DNA of 64,000 bases from Shewanella fodinae (GTDB lineage Bacteria; Pseudomonadota; Gammaproteobacteria; Enterobacterales; Shewanellaceae), in NCBI RefSeq assembly GCF_014651955.1, contig NZ_BMXW01000017.1, forward strand, positions 1 through 64,000, given 5' to 3'. The position numbers were made by a program, and so were the translations under genes. The notes under the pieces were generated by a model. That model searched no databases. It had not been told where the DNA came from and saw only the letters and a program-made list of their open reading frames with translations. Positions 50,128 through 58,989 of this stretch are shown in pieces; position 1 is the first letter of the stretch; every line of letters begins with the position of its first letter.

Positions 50128-50289
50128 CCAAACCTCATGTCGTTGTTATTGTTATAAACGTCATGCCAGACTTAGTAGAAAAACCCATGACTGGCACAAT
50201 GAAGCCTCAGGTTACAACGAATGATTAACAATTGGAAATAGCCAATGCCACCTACGGTGGTATCTTCTGTAAGCCGATGTTTGCGAGAT

Positions 50290-51234
50290 TCAGTTCTGTG
50301 GGCAATGGCGCTGGCGTTGCTGCCAGTGAGGTAACAACTGTACCAACATGACTGACAGTACAATAAGCACTATTCCCGCCTGAGATAGCAGATTCAATGG
50401 AGTAGCAGAAAAACTGCCACGCCACCAACCCAACTGCACCACCAGATCGGTAGCGGCAAAGCTCAGCACCGGCGTCAGTGCCATCAACGCGCCTACCTGT
50501 GCCGCTGGCCAGTATTTCATTGCTTGGCCAAAACAGCCATAAGCCACCAAAGTACTTACTGCACAGAAAATGGCGATCCACCATTGTTCAATATTCATCG
50601 TATAGAACGGCGATATGTCACTAAATGGCAATAACACCGGCAAAGAAAAACCATAGATGAACAGCAACACATTTGCAGGCGACAAACGACGTCCTAGTGA
50701 CTTCTGCAATAACGCATAACTGACCCAACTGATCACCGATAGCTGCACAATAGCGACACCCACTAGGATCTTACCCGCACCGCTGGCACCGCTAAGAAAT
50801 GGATTGAAAAATAGTAACATGCCGCCAGCGAGGGCAGAAAAACACAGCAACTGAGTACGAGAGAAACGCTCCCCAAAAAACAGTACGCCACCAAGCGCCA
50901 AAAAGAACGATGAGGTCTGGAAATTGAGCTGCACTGTACCAGGTGCCAAGTATTTCAAGGCAAACACAAAGCTGACATAGTTACCGATGAGCAACAGCGC
51001 AGCCAGCGCCAACTTCAACCAATCTCGCCGACGTAATTGCGCAAATTGCTGCAAGCCACCAAGCAAGCATTGCTGCAACAAGGTTGCCACAAATGCAACG
51101 CCAAACCGGAACCAAGTCAAGGTCACAGGATCAATAAACTCCGCAGACAATTTCAGGGCAATAGGCATTACCCCCCAAAATATAACCGTGGTGGACATAA
51201 AAATTAACCCTAAACGGGCAGCACTAGCAGACAA
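50290..51234 (-). CDS. DMT-superfamily (EamA) transporter
   Basis: About 314 residues with ten hydrophobic helices in two EamA repeats (first about residues 10-140, second about 160-290). It has the family segments WFRFGVAFVATLLQQ and LKYLAPGTVQLNFQTSSFFL, and ALMALTPVLSFAATDLVVQ in the second half. Substrate unknown; relatives export amino acids or metabolites. The start is uncertain: TTG 51234 follows GGAG by six bases, ATG 51198 has a weaker site, and the frame is open to GTG 51306. Confidence 0.82.
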   Translation of the reverse strand: MSASAARLGLIFMSTTVIFWGVMPIALKLSAEFIDPVTLTWFRFGVAFVATLLQQCLLGGLQQFAQLRRRDWLKLALAALLLIGNYVSFVFALKYLAPGTVQLNFQTSSFFLALGGVLFFGERFSRTQLLCFSALAGGMLLFFNPFLSGASGAGKILVGVAIVQLSVISWVSYALLQKSLGRRLSPANVLLFIYGFSLPVLLPFSDISPFYTMNIEQWWIAIFCAVSTLVAYGCFGQAMKYWPAAQVGALMALTPVLSFAATDLVVQLGWWRGSFSATPLNLLSQAGIVLIVLSVMLVQLLPHWQQRQRHCPQN

Positions 51235-51381
51235 GGAAGACTCCGGAACAACGAACGAGGCACGACTGCAGGGAAGGATTCGCGAACAGCGACTATGCCG
51301 GACCACTGTATTTTGCCGAAATAGCGCACCGCCGCCAAGCGCTATTGGATATGCGCCAGCATTTTTACATAGGCCGCAATA

Positions 51382-52812
51382 TCAGTTCAGCCACGCTAAA
51401 CGGGGTAACTGCGTCAAATCCAGTTTATCGGCCAGATTGACAATCACTACTTCCGCACCTCCCTGCTGACGTAACACCTGCTGCAGAGTTTCCTGTGCCG
51501 TTGGTTCACCGTGCACTAGCAATAATGGTGGCGAATTGTTGAAATGTTGGTACCAATGCAATAGTTCTTGTTGATCCGCATGGGCTGACAGACCACCGAC
51601 CGTATGGATCAGCGCATTTACCGGCACACTTTCACCATGTACCGTCAGCTCAGTGGCACCATCCACTAATAAGCGTCCTGGCGTGCCCCGCGCCTGGAAG
51701 CCACAAATGATAATGTCACATTCAGGCCGGAACAGGTTATGTGCCAAATGACTGCGGATGCGGCCGCCATTACACATACCGCTGCCCGCAATGATGATCA
51801 GCCCTTGGTGGATATGGTTCAGCGCTTTCGACTCTTCAGTGCTTTGAATAAACTGCACATTACTGAGTAACGGATGGTTACCAGGATTAAGCTGTACAAA
51901 ACGACGGAAGTCGTCATCCATCAAGGGATAATTGCGCACGTAAACTTTAGTGGCCTCAATGGCCATCGGGCTGTCGAGACACACTTGCCAACGGCCCAGA
52001 TCCCACTCCTTAGCATACAGATGAAACAGATACAGCAGCTCCTGTGCCCGCCCTACGGAAAATGCCGGGATCAGAATATTGCCACGGCTTTCACTGATCG
52101 CCTTGGCAAAAATGGCTTTCAGTTCCTCTAGCGTTGCTTGCCAGCTACGGTGGCTGCGGTCACCATAAGTGCTTTCCATCAACACCAGATCTGCTGCGTC
52201 GATTAAGGTGGGATCCCGTAAAATTGGCATGCCAGCACGCCCGAGATCACCACTGAACACCAGTTTTTTTTGACAACGGCCATCGTCCAGCCACAGCTCC
52301 AACATCGCGGAGCCGAGAATATGCCCAGCATCACTCAAGCACACACTGATGCCGGGAACAGGTTCAAAACGTACGCCGTATTCTAACGGCACAAAGTGCC
52401 GCAAGACATTATCGACATCTTGGTCATCAAACAGTGGTGCCAATGGCGGCAGATCCTGCTTTAAGCGCTTTTCGTTTTCTCGTTCAACTTGACGTTGTTG
52501 CAGCGATGCCGCGTCACGCAACATGAAAGCGCACAGCTCAGCGGTCGCTTTTTGAGTATAAATGGGGCCGTCATAACCGCGCTTCATCAACAATGGTAAC
52601 CGACCGGAATGGTCAATATGTGCGTGGCTAAGCACCACGGCAGTGAGCGTATGGGGGTCAAACGCAAAAGGGTCTTGATTACGCAGTTCGTCCTTTTTAC
52701 CGCCCTGAATTAAGCCACAATCCAGCAGTAACTGAGCACCATTGAGTTCCAACAAGTGACAGGAACCCGTCACTTCTCCTGTGGCACCCAAGCATTGCAG
52801 CGTCATAGTCAT
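51382..52812 (-). CDS. metallo-beta-lactamase/beta-CASP RNA-processing-type hydrolase
   Basis: A 476-residue cytoplasmic enzyme of the CPSF73/YSH1-like group. The MBL metal motif is LSHAHIDHSGRLPL near residue 60, further ligands lie in DAGHILGSAML and FSGDLGRAG. A beta-CASP insert with LIPAFSVGRAQELLYL follows, and the C-terminal RMMBL motif GFQARGTPGRLL precedes GGLSAHADQQELL. Bacterial members are nucleases or of unknown use. ATG 52812 is seven bases after GGAG. It follows arsJ by 76 bases on the same strand, so it could be read through from the arsenic operon, although no functional link is known. Confidence 0.85.
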   Translation of the reverse strand: MTMTLQCLGATGEVTGSCHLLELNGAQLLLDCGLIQGGKKDELRNQDPFAFDPHTLTAVVLSHAHIDHSGRLPLLMKRGYDGPIYTQKATAELCAFMLRDAASLQQRQVERENEKRLKQDLPPLAPLFDDQDVDNVLRHFVPLEYGVRFEPVPGISVCLSDAGHILGSAMLELWLDDGRCQKKLVFSGDLGRAGMPILRDPTLIDAADLVLMESTYGDRSHRSWQATLEELKAIFAKAISESRGNILIPAFSVGRAQELLYLFHLYAKEWDLGRWQVCLDSPMAIEATKVYVRNYPLMDDDFRRFVQLNPGNHPLLSNVQFIQSTEESKALNHIHQGLIIIAGSGMCNGGRIRSHLAHNLFRPECDIIICGFQARGTPGRLLVDGATELTVHGESVPVNALIHTVGGLSAHADQQELLHWYQHFNNSPPLLLVHGEPTAQETLQQVLRQQGGAEVVIVNLADKLDLTQLPRLAWLN

Positions 52813-52888
52813 AAGCCATCTCCGCCAGCTGTCCTTTACCTTAATCCTACGCGCTATTGCGACAAAAAGCCTGTTTCGTTTAGCATTT

Positions 52889-54097
52889 TTACTGTTTTGG
52901 TAGGGCAAAAGAGATGGCAAACGTGAGTAACAACAAACCGCTGCTAAACCACAAACAAGCGTTCAATCCATATTGTTGATACAAAACTCCTGAAAGAACG
53001 GTCCCCAGCAAACGCCCGGCAGCATTCGCCATGTAGTAGAAACCAACATCCAGAGATACCCCGTCTTCGCTGGCATAATGCACAATCAGAAAACTGTGCA
53101 GTGACGAGTTCACTGCAAACACCGCCCCAAACAGCCACAGTCCTCCCAGTAGCCACCAGTGCGGATCAGCGCCCGCCTGTAACATTGAGGCCATAACTGC
53201 CGGTAACGCCATCAACAATGCCACCCAAAACACGGCCATCATCCGGCCCGGTGTTTGCACTGCCCCTTTTTTGGTGCCAGTGAGCACTGGCGCGAGTGCC
53301 TGCACTATGCCATACGCTATCACCCAACTCGCCAAAAATGAGCCGACCAGCCAGTTATCCCAGCCTAGATGCACACTTAAATACACCGGCACCGCCACCA
53401 CAAACCACACATCGCGGGAAGCAAATAAACATAACCTTGCCGCAGACAAGATATTCACCGCGCGGCTTTTGGAAAAAATATCACGAAACTTAGGTTTATT
53501 TTTGGCCTTGCCTAAATCCTGACGCAAGAGGGTCAGCGACAACTGCCAGACCACCAGCAATCCTAGCGCCATCACCAGCACTGCACCTTCAAAACCTAAT
53601 AGCGTCAGTAGCGCGCCGCCGAGGAAAAAACCTACGCCTTTCAGAGTATTTTTCGAGCCGGTCAGTAACGCCACATAACGGTACAAGCGACCTTGCGTAT
53701 CATTGCCACTGACCAGAGTTTTCACCGCGCTCTTGGCACTCATTTTATTGAGATCTTTGGCAATCCCAGACATGGCCTGTGCGGCCATCACCCAAGGCAC
53801 CGTCAACCAAGCTGCGGGCACCAACAGCATCGCCAACGCAATAATCTGTATGCCAAGGCCTAGGTTCATGGTGCGATTGAGGCCGATTCTGGCACCGAGC
53901 CAACCGCCAATCAGATTAGTGACCACCCCAAAAAACTCGTAGAACAGAAACAGCATGGCAATCGATAGGGCGCTGTACCCCAAATCATTGAAATACAGCA
54001 CCACCAACATCCGTAAGGCACCATCAGTCAGCGTAAACGCCCAATAATTGCCGGTAATAATCAGATACTGGCGCAGTGCCGGACTCACAGGGATCAT
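52889..54097 (-). CDS. arsJ: organoarsenical efflux MFS transporter ArsJ
   Basis: A 402-residue, twelve-helix major facilitator permease beginning LRQYLIITGNYWAFTLTDGA and containing SGIAKDLNKMSAKSAVKTLV, segments typical of ArsJ. ArsJ exports 1-arseno-3-phosphoglycerate, the unstable product made by the neighbouring GAPDH from arsenate; outside the cell the ester breaks down to arsenate. Its ATG shares one base with the GAPDH stop (TAATG), so the two are translationally coupled. Identification rests on the gene pair and the conserved N-terminus. Confidence 0.88.
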   Translation of the reverse strand: MIPVSPALRQYLIITGNYWAFTLTDGALRMLVVLYFNDLGYSALSIAMLFLFYEFFGVVTNLIGGWLGARIGLNRTMNLGLGIQIIALAMLLVPAAWLTVPWVMAAQAMSGIAKDLNKMSAKSAVKTLVSGNDTQGRLYRYVALLTGSKNTLKGVGFFLGGALLTLLGFEGAVLVMALGLLVVWQLSLTLLRQDLGKAKNKPKFRDIFSKSRAVNILSAARLCLFASRDVWFVVAVPVYLSVHLGWDNWLVGSFLASWVIAYGIVQALAPVLTGTKKGAVQTPGRMMAVFWVALLMALPAVMASMLQAGADPHWWLLGGLWLFGAVFAVNSSLHSFLIVHYASEDGVSLDVGFYYMANAAGRLLGTVLSGVLYQQYGLNACLWFSSGLLLLTFAISFALPKQ

Positions 54098-55116
54098 TAA
54101 TGGGCATCTCCACTATCGGCCTGACCGACCAGCACTGCCAGTTCAGCGGTACGATTGGCATAACCCCATTCATTGTCGTACCAGCAATACAGCTTTAGCT
54201 GAGTGCCGTTGATCACCATAGTAGACAAAGCATCAATGATGCTGGAGCGCGGATCGGTACGGTAGTCCACTGACACCAACGGCCGTTCTTCATAACCCAG
54301 AATACCTTTCAATTCGCCGTCAGCGGCTTCTCGCAGTAACTGATTCACCTCGGCTTCAGTCGTTGACCGTTGCAATTCAAACACACAATCGGTCAGCGAA
54401 GCATTAGCTAACGGGATCCTCACTGCATGGCCATTCAGCTTGCCCTTGAGTTCCGGGAAGATATGGGTAATCGCCGTGGCGCTGCCAGTAGTGGTCGGGA
54501 TCAGGCTTTCACCACACGCGCGGGCACGGCGCAAGTCTTTATGCGGTGCATCGAGAATTGTTTGGGTATTGGTTAAATCATGAATGGTGGTCATTGACCC
54601 ATGGCGGATCCCCAGTTTTTCATGGATCACTTTCACCACCGGCGCCAGACAGTTAGTGGTACAGGAGGCAGCCGTGACAATGGAGTGCAATGCCGGATCA
54701 AATAACTGCTGGTTCACCCCCATCACTACATTGAGTACCCCTTCCTCTTTGACCGGGGCAGTAACCACGACCCGTTTCACCCCTTGTTGCAAATAAGCTT
54801 GTAACAGCGCCTTACTGCGCATTTTGCCCGAGGCTTCAATCACCACATCGCAGCCGAACCAGTCGCTATCCGCAATGGCTTTGTTGCCGCTCACCGCAAT
54901 CGCCTTGCCATCAATCAGTAATTGTTCACCGTTGGCACTAATCTGTCGCCGCCAACGACCGTGCACCGAATCAAACTCCAGCAGATGCGCTAGGGTGGCA
55001 GCACTACCAGCCGGATCGTTGATCTGCACAAACTCCAGCTCTGGCCATTCCCAGGCGGCACGTAATACCAGTCGGCCAATACGGCCAAAGCCATTGATTC
55101 CTACACGGATCGTCAT
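54097..55116 (-). CDS. ArsJ-associated glyceraldehyde-3-phosphate dehydrogenase
   Basis: A 339-residue NAD-dependent enzyme. The Rossmann opening is [20 protein letters not shown], the catalytic Cys is in [13 protein letters not shown] near residue 152, and the chain ends in [15 protein letters not shown]. In ars operons this enzyme uses arsenate in place of phosphate to make 1-arseno-3-phosphoglycerate for ArsJ. Placement directly before arsJ, and the sequence differences from a glycolytic GapA (for example the [16 protein letters not shown] segment), support the arsenic role. GAGGATAT precedes the ATG. Confidence 0.92.
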   Translation of the reverse strand: MTIRVGINGFGRIGRLVLRAAWEWPELEFVQINDPAGSAATLAHLLEFDSVHGRWRRQISANGEQLLIDGKAIAVSGNKAIADSDWFGCDVVIEASGKMRSKALLQAYLQQGVKRVVVTAPVKEEGVLNVVMGVNQQLFDPALHSIVTAASCTTNCLAPVVKVIHEKLGIRHGSMTTIHDLTNTQTILDAPHKDLRRARACGESLIPTTTGSATAITHIFPELKGKLNGHAVRIPLANASLTDCVFELQRSTTEAEVNQLLREAADGELKGILGYEERPLVSVDYRTDPRSSIIDALSTMVINGTQLKLYCWYDNEWGYANRTAELAVLVGQADSGDAH

Positions 55117-55132
55117 CGGATATCCTCTTTAT

Positions 55133-55369
55133 TTATTTGGCTAACCAGGCTTCAATCTGTGCTTTCTGTGGCATAGAACCGCTGTGCACTACCTGTTCAT
55201 CGATGACTACTGCCGGCGTGCTCATCACACCGTAACCCATGATCACTTCTGGATTGGTTTCTTTGCTGACGGTGGCAGCAACGCCGTGTTCTTTCACAAC
55301 TTCAGCAATCAACTCCGCAGTTTTGACACACTTAGTACAACCACTTCCCAACACAATGATATTTTTCAT
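55133..55369 (-). CDS. small thioredoxin-fold protein with CxxC (redox-active disulfide family)
   Basis: A 78-residue protein with a single thioredoxin fold: VLGSGCTKCVKTAELI holds the CxxC, and MGYGVMSTPAVVIDEQVVHS has the cis-Pro. Members of this TM0996/MTH895-type family are often encoded beside COG0701 permeases and ArsR. It may act in redox handling of arsenic or in permease function; no activity is proven. It begins ten bases after the permease stop, with AAGGAGC before the ATG. Confidence 0.85.
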   Translation of the reverse strand: MKNIIVLGSGCTKCVKTAELIAEVVKEHGVAATVSKETNPEVIMGYGVMSTPAVVIDEQVVHSGSMPQKAQIEAWLAK

Positions 55370-55379
55370 ATTTTGCTCC

Positions 55380-56378
55380 TTAAAGCATTGGACCTATCAG
55401 ATTAAATAACCAACCGATCAAGGTGAATGCCAGCAGCAAAATGCCAAAAACACTGGCTAACAAACGCCACTGCATTACCTGTTTCAACAACACAAATTCA
55501 GGAAAACTGGCGGCAACTGTCGCCATACAAAACGCCAAAGTGGTACCAACGGGTAAACCGTTTTGCAACAGGCTTTCCATCACGGGCACAATGCCCGTCA
55601 CGTTGGAATACAACGGCACTCCGATTAACACTGCCAGCGGTACTGACCACCATTGTCCCTGCCCTAAATGGTCTGCCACCCAGCCTTCTGGCACAAAACC
55701 GTGTAACGCGGCACCGAGTCCAACACCAATAAACACCCATTTCCAAACCCGGCCGACAATCTCTTTGGTTTCCGCCGCCGCGAAATCGTGGCGCGCTTGC
55801 CAACTCAATTGCGGGAGTGTTTGTGGCGTTCCGCAGCAGCTAACTTGTTGCTGCTGCCCTCGCTGTAGCGCTTTGGCAGCAAACGACTGTAACCAGCGCT
55901 CAGCGTGAATCGCATCCAGAAAAGCACCCGACACCACCCCCACCAACATACCGACGACCACATAAATCAACGTGAACTGCCATCCCAACAAGCCCACAAG
56001 CAACAACACCGCCACTTCATTGATAAGCGGTGAAGTGATGAGAAACGCCATAGTGATCCCTATAGGGATCCCCGCCGAGGTAAATCCAAGAAATGCCGGA
56101 ATACTGGAACAGGAACAGAAAGGGGTCACTGCGCCAAAGGCGGAACCGAGCAGATAACCTGTCAGGCGGTTTTTACCTGCAAGATAATCCCGGACTTTTT
56201 CAACATTGAGCGATGCCCGTAACAAGGCAATCACATAAATCATCAACAGCAACAGCACAAAAATCTTGCTGGTGTCTTCCACAAAAAAATGCAGCGCTTC
56301 GCCCAGACGACTTTGAGGCGCCAGCGACAACACCCCGTAAACCAGCCAATCCGCTAACGCGGTGAAAATTGCGAACAT
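55380..56378 (-). CDS. COG0701 permease (ArsP-like)
   Basis: A 332-residue inner membrane protein with about eight helices. The family Cys motif is TPFCSCSSIPAFLGFTSAGI near residue 85; a second Cys pair is in QQVSCCGTPQT, in the central loop. ArsP members export trivalent organoarsenicals, others have unknown substrates. The pair with a small thioredoxin-like protein and ArsR is common. It starts 37 bases after arsR. Confidence 0.83.
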   Translation of the reverse strand: MFAIFTALADWLVYGVLSLAPQSRLGEALHFFVEDTSKIFVLLLLMIYVIALLRASLNVEKVRDYLAGKNRLTGYLLGSAFGAVTPFCSCSSIPAFLGFTSAGIPIGITMAFLITSPLINEVAVLLLVGLLGWQFTLIYVVVGMLVGVVSGAFLDAIHAERWLQSFAAKALQRGQQQQVSCCGTPQTLPQLSWQARHDFAAAETKEIVGRVWKWVFIGVGLGAALHGFVPEGWVADHLGQGQWWSVPLAVLIGVPLYSNVTGIVPVMESLLQNGLPVGTTLAFCMATVAASFPEFVLLKQVMQWRLLASVFGILLLAFTLIGWLFNLIGPML

Positions 56379-56415
56379 TTGAGTACCTCAGGCAGCAATA
56401 ACGGTTAGGACACAA

Positions 56416-56772
56416 TCAATCACCACAAGCGGCCGCAGCGCAGCAACGTTCTGGACGCCAGTGCATCGCATGCAGTCGTTCAATGGGGGCTGCCAGCATG
56501 GCTTGATTGTCTTGCAAGGTCGCCTCTAGGACCTGTCGGCACCATGTGGGCAGTGTCTCGTCAAAGCGATAAAACACCCATTGACCTTGACGGCGATCTT
56601 GCAAAATCCCCTGATTACGCAATTGCGCCAGATGCCTGGACACTTTTGGCTGGCTCTGTGCTAATGCTGCCGTCAGTTCGCACACACATAGCTCGCCCTG
56701 CTGTTGGATCAGCAGCAAACAACACAGACGGGTGTCATCCGCCATCGCCTTGAAAAATACGCTTGGTTCCAT
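56416..56772 (-). CDS. arsR: arsenic-responsive repressor ArsR
   Basis: A 118-residue winged-helix repressor. The helix-3 metalloid site is ELCVCEL, the DNA-reading helix SQPKVSRHLAQLRNQGIL, and extra cysteines lie at the C-terminus (RCCAAAACGD). As(III) binding to the cysteines releases the operator. ATG 56772 is six bases after GGAG; the longer frame from 56787 contains that site. It is the first gene of the arsenic operon; a dyad resembling ArsR operators lies 75-95 bases upstream. Confidence 0.92.
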   Translation of the reverse strand: MEPSVFFKAMADDTRLCCLLLIQQQGELCVCELTAALAQSQPKVSRHLAQLRNQGILQDRRQGQWVFYRFDETLPTWCRQVLEATLQDNQAMLAAPIERLHAMHWRPERCCAAAACGD

Positions 56773-57245
56773 TGGATACTCCAGCATCGGTTAGTGCGCC
56801 ATGGTCATTGACAACAGCGAACGAGCTTATACATATGGATATTAATATATACGTAAAAACATATATGTTGATGAAATTTTGATGACAATGTGATCTGTAG
56901 CAATGATTGAATAATTTCTAAAAATTGTTTTTAACTCAAATTATATTTATGGCATTTATAAGAAAAACATCATGTAGAGAAGTTGTAACCATCCAAAATA
57001 AAACGCTAACCTTGTTGTCAAAAAACCTTTTTATTTTTAGTAAAAATTAATTATTTCAATAAATTATATTTATAAAGTCCTACCTTAGCAAGAGCCTAAC
57101 AGCGTGATAAAGTTGATAATTGTTGTCAAATATTGAATAATACCGTCCAATAAAAACTATTTGAACACTAATTAATTGTTTGGTTAGTACTCAAATAGTT
57201 TTCCGTGACAGTGTTGCAACGACAATCATGCAAGGAGAACTTACG
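56773..57245. other. divergent control region between arsR and the putP leader gene
   Basis: About 470 bases, mostly AT-rich, holding the arsR operator (56832-56866) and the promoter of the small ORF-putP unit on the other strand. I see no gene or known RNA in the remainder. Confidence 0.6.
56832..56866 (-). promoter_or_regulatory. candidate ArsR operator/promoter
   Basis: On the minus strand, ACATATATGTTTTTACGTATAT lies upstream of arsR, here given in two parts: ATATATGT (56866-56859), four T, ACGTATAT (56854-56847), an imperfect dyad. CATATG follows at 56837-56832. The sequence ATATG-TTTTT resembles, from memory, the known ArsR binding regions of Gram-negative ars operons. It is 75-95 bases before the ATG and overlaps TATATT/TATAAG -10-like hexamers. 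Confidence 0.5.
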
Positions 57246-57404
57246 ATGAATGCCAACAACTCTCTGGAGGCTGACAGTCATCACCATATCAGCCTGAAAG
57301 AGCATGCCAGTTACCTGCTACAGCTCAGTTGTTTCTGGCTAATACTGGCGACCTACCTATTCCCCATGTGCAAACAAAAATTCAACCAAATTATTGGCAA
57401 ATAA
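57246..57404 (+). CDS. 52-residue membrane ORF preceding putP, unknown
   Basis: A small frame with ATG 57246 eight bases after AAGGAG. The N-terminal half is polar and contains a His cluster (DSHHHISLKEHASY), followed by one hydrophobic helix (YLLQLSCFWLILATYLFPM, about residues 23-41) and a basic tail CKQKFNQIIGK. It ends 17 bases before putP and its strong ribosome binding site contrasts with the absence of one before putP, so putP may be translated by re-initiation from it. I do not recognise the protein; it may be a small subunit or a leader. Confidence 0.55.
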   Translation: MNANNSLEADSHHHISLKEHASYLLQLSCFWLILATYLFPMCKQKFNQIIGK

Positions 57405-57421
57405 ACACAGGCACCCACTAC

Positions 57422-58918
57422 ATGGATAATTCAACGTATATTGCTTTGGCCATCTATTTTCTGGTCATGTTAGCGATAGGTCTATTTGCCTATCGCAATT
57501 CCACAGATGATATTTCCGGCTACATTCTTGGGGGACGTAAAGTCAGTCCTCAGGTGACCGCGCTATCGGCGGGCGCTTCTGATATGAGTGGCTGGATGCT
57601 GATGGGCTTACCCGGTGCCATGTTTGTGCAGGGTTTCAACACTATCTGGATTGCACTGGGACTGCTGATTGGCGCGCTATGCAACTACCTGCTGGTGGCG
57701 CCACGCTTACGGGTATATACCGTAGAAGCCGATGATGCTCTCACCTTGCCAGACTTTTTCAGCAAACGCTTCGGTTTGAACAACGGCGCGGTAAGGATGG
57801 TATCTGCTGCCGTCATTATTCTGTTTTTCACCCTTTACACCTCCTCCGGTCTCGTTGCGGGCGGCAAGCTATTTGAAACGGCCTTCCACCTGAATTATCA
57901 AATGGGACTGTTTGTTACCGTTGGGGTAGTCGTGGCTTATACACTACTGGGTGGCTTTCTGGCGGTGAGTATGACCGACTTTGTGCAGGGCTGTATCATG
58001 TTTGTCGCGCTGGTACTGGTGCCTTATGTGGCCTACGAACAGTTTGATAGCACCCATGATATGTTGCTCAATGCCCGCAGCACCATCGATTCGCTCTCAG
58101 ACTCCATGAGTCGCATCAGTCTGCTAACTATCGTTTCAAGTCTGGCGTGGGGGCTGGGCTATTTTGGGCAACCCCATATCATTGTGCGCTTTATGGCGAT
58201 CCGTTCGGTCAAGGACATTAAAGTTGCCCGTAATATTGGCATGGGCTGGATGCTGGTGACCATTATTGGAGCCTTGGCAACTGGGTTGGTAGGTGTCGCT
58301 TATGTGCATAAATTCGGACTGGAGTTGAAAGACCCAGAAACCATTTTTATCGTGTTTTCACAGATTTTATTCCATCCACTGATCACCGGTTTCCTGCTGG
58401 CGGCGATTTTGGCGGCAGTCATGAGTACGATTTCCAGCCAGTTGCTGGTGTCGTCCAGTTCTTTGACTGAAGATGTTTATCGCGCACTGTTTCATCAAGA
58501 TATTGATGAGAAAAAGCTGGTTAACATCGGCCGCTTTGGGGTATTCGCGGTAGCCGCAGTGGCCACGCTGTTGGCAATGGATCGTTCCAGCAGCATTCTG
58601 GATCTGGTGAGCAACGCTTGGGCGGGGTTCGGTGCCGCGTTCGGTCCATTGGTGCTGTTCAGCCTGTTCTGGCACAAAATGAACCACACCGCAGCGGTAT
58701 CCAGCATTGTCGCGGGAGCCGTAACCGTGCTGTTCTGGATTTACGCGCCGGTCTTACCAGATGGCAAAACCCTCTCCAGTGTAATTTATGAAATTGTGCC
58801 GGGCTTCTTGGTTAGTTCCGCCACCATTATTCTGGTGAGCCATTTTGGTAAGGATCCCTCCAGAGCCGTACAAAAGACTTTTCATGCCACCAATGAAAAG
58901 CTACAGGAACTCAGTTAG
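57422..58918 (+). CDS. putP: sodium/proline symporter PutP
   Basis: A 498-residue solute:sodium symporter with 13 helices. It has MDNSTYIALAIYFLVMLAIG at the N-terminus, GGRKVSPQVTALSAGASDMS in helix 2, SGWMLMGLPGA, and LAAILAAVMSTISSQLLVSS, the sodium-site helix. Imports proline with sodium for nutrition or osmotic protection. ATG 57422 matches the family N-terminus although no Shine-Dalgarno sequence precedes it; the frame is open to 57329. It is followed after 71 bases by proBA. Confidence 0.93.
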   Translation: MDNSTYIALAIYFLVMLAIGLFAYRNSTDDISGYILGGRKVSPQVTALSAGASDMSGWMLMGLPGAMFVQGFNTIWIALGLLIGALCNYLLVAPRLRVYTVEADDALTLPDFFSKRFGLNNGAVRMVSAAVIILFFTLYTSSGLVAGGKLFETAFHLNYQMGLFVTVGVVVAYTLLGGFLAVSMTDFVQGCIMFVALVLVPYVAYEQFDSTHDMLLNARSTIDSLSDSMSRISLLTIVSSLAWGLGYFGQPHIIVRFMAIRSVKDIKVARNIGMGWMLVTIIGALATGLVGVAYVHKFGLELKDPETIFIVFSQILFHPLITGFLLAAILAAVMSTISSQLLVSSSSLTEDVYRALFHQDIDEKKLVNIGRFGVFAVAAVATLLAMDRSSSILDLVSNAWAGFGAAFGPLVLFSLFWHKMNHTAAVSSIVAGAVTVLFWIYAPVLPDGKTLSSVIYEIVPGFLVSSATIILVSHFGKDPSRAVQKTFHATNEKLQELS

Positions 58919-58989
58919 TTCCATCACGTTCATCAGGGCAGTTAACGACTGCCCCACAATTCACTCAAGCCTGACAACTCAAGGACGTT

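Noticed and set aside
50250..50260. Small hairpin CCACC-TAC-GGTGG near the start region of the AGCS gene as a terminator of that neighbourhood
   Set aside because: Only five pairs and no T run on either strand.
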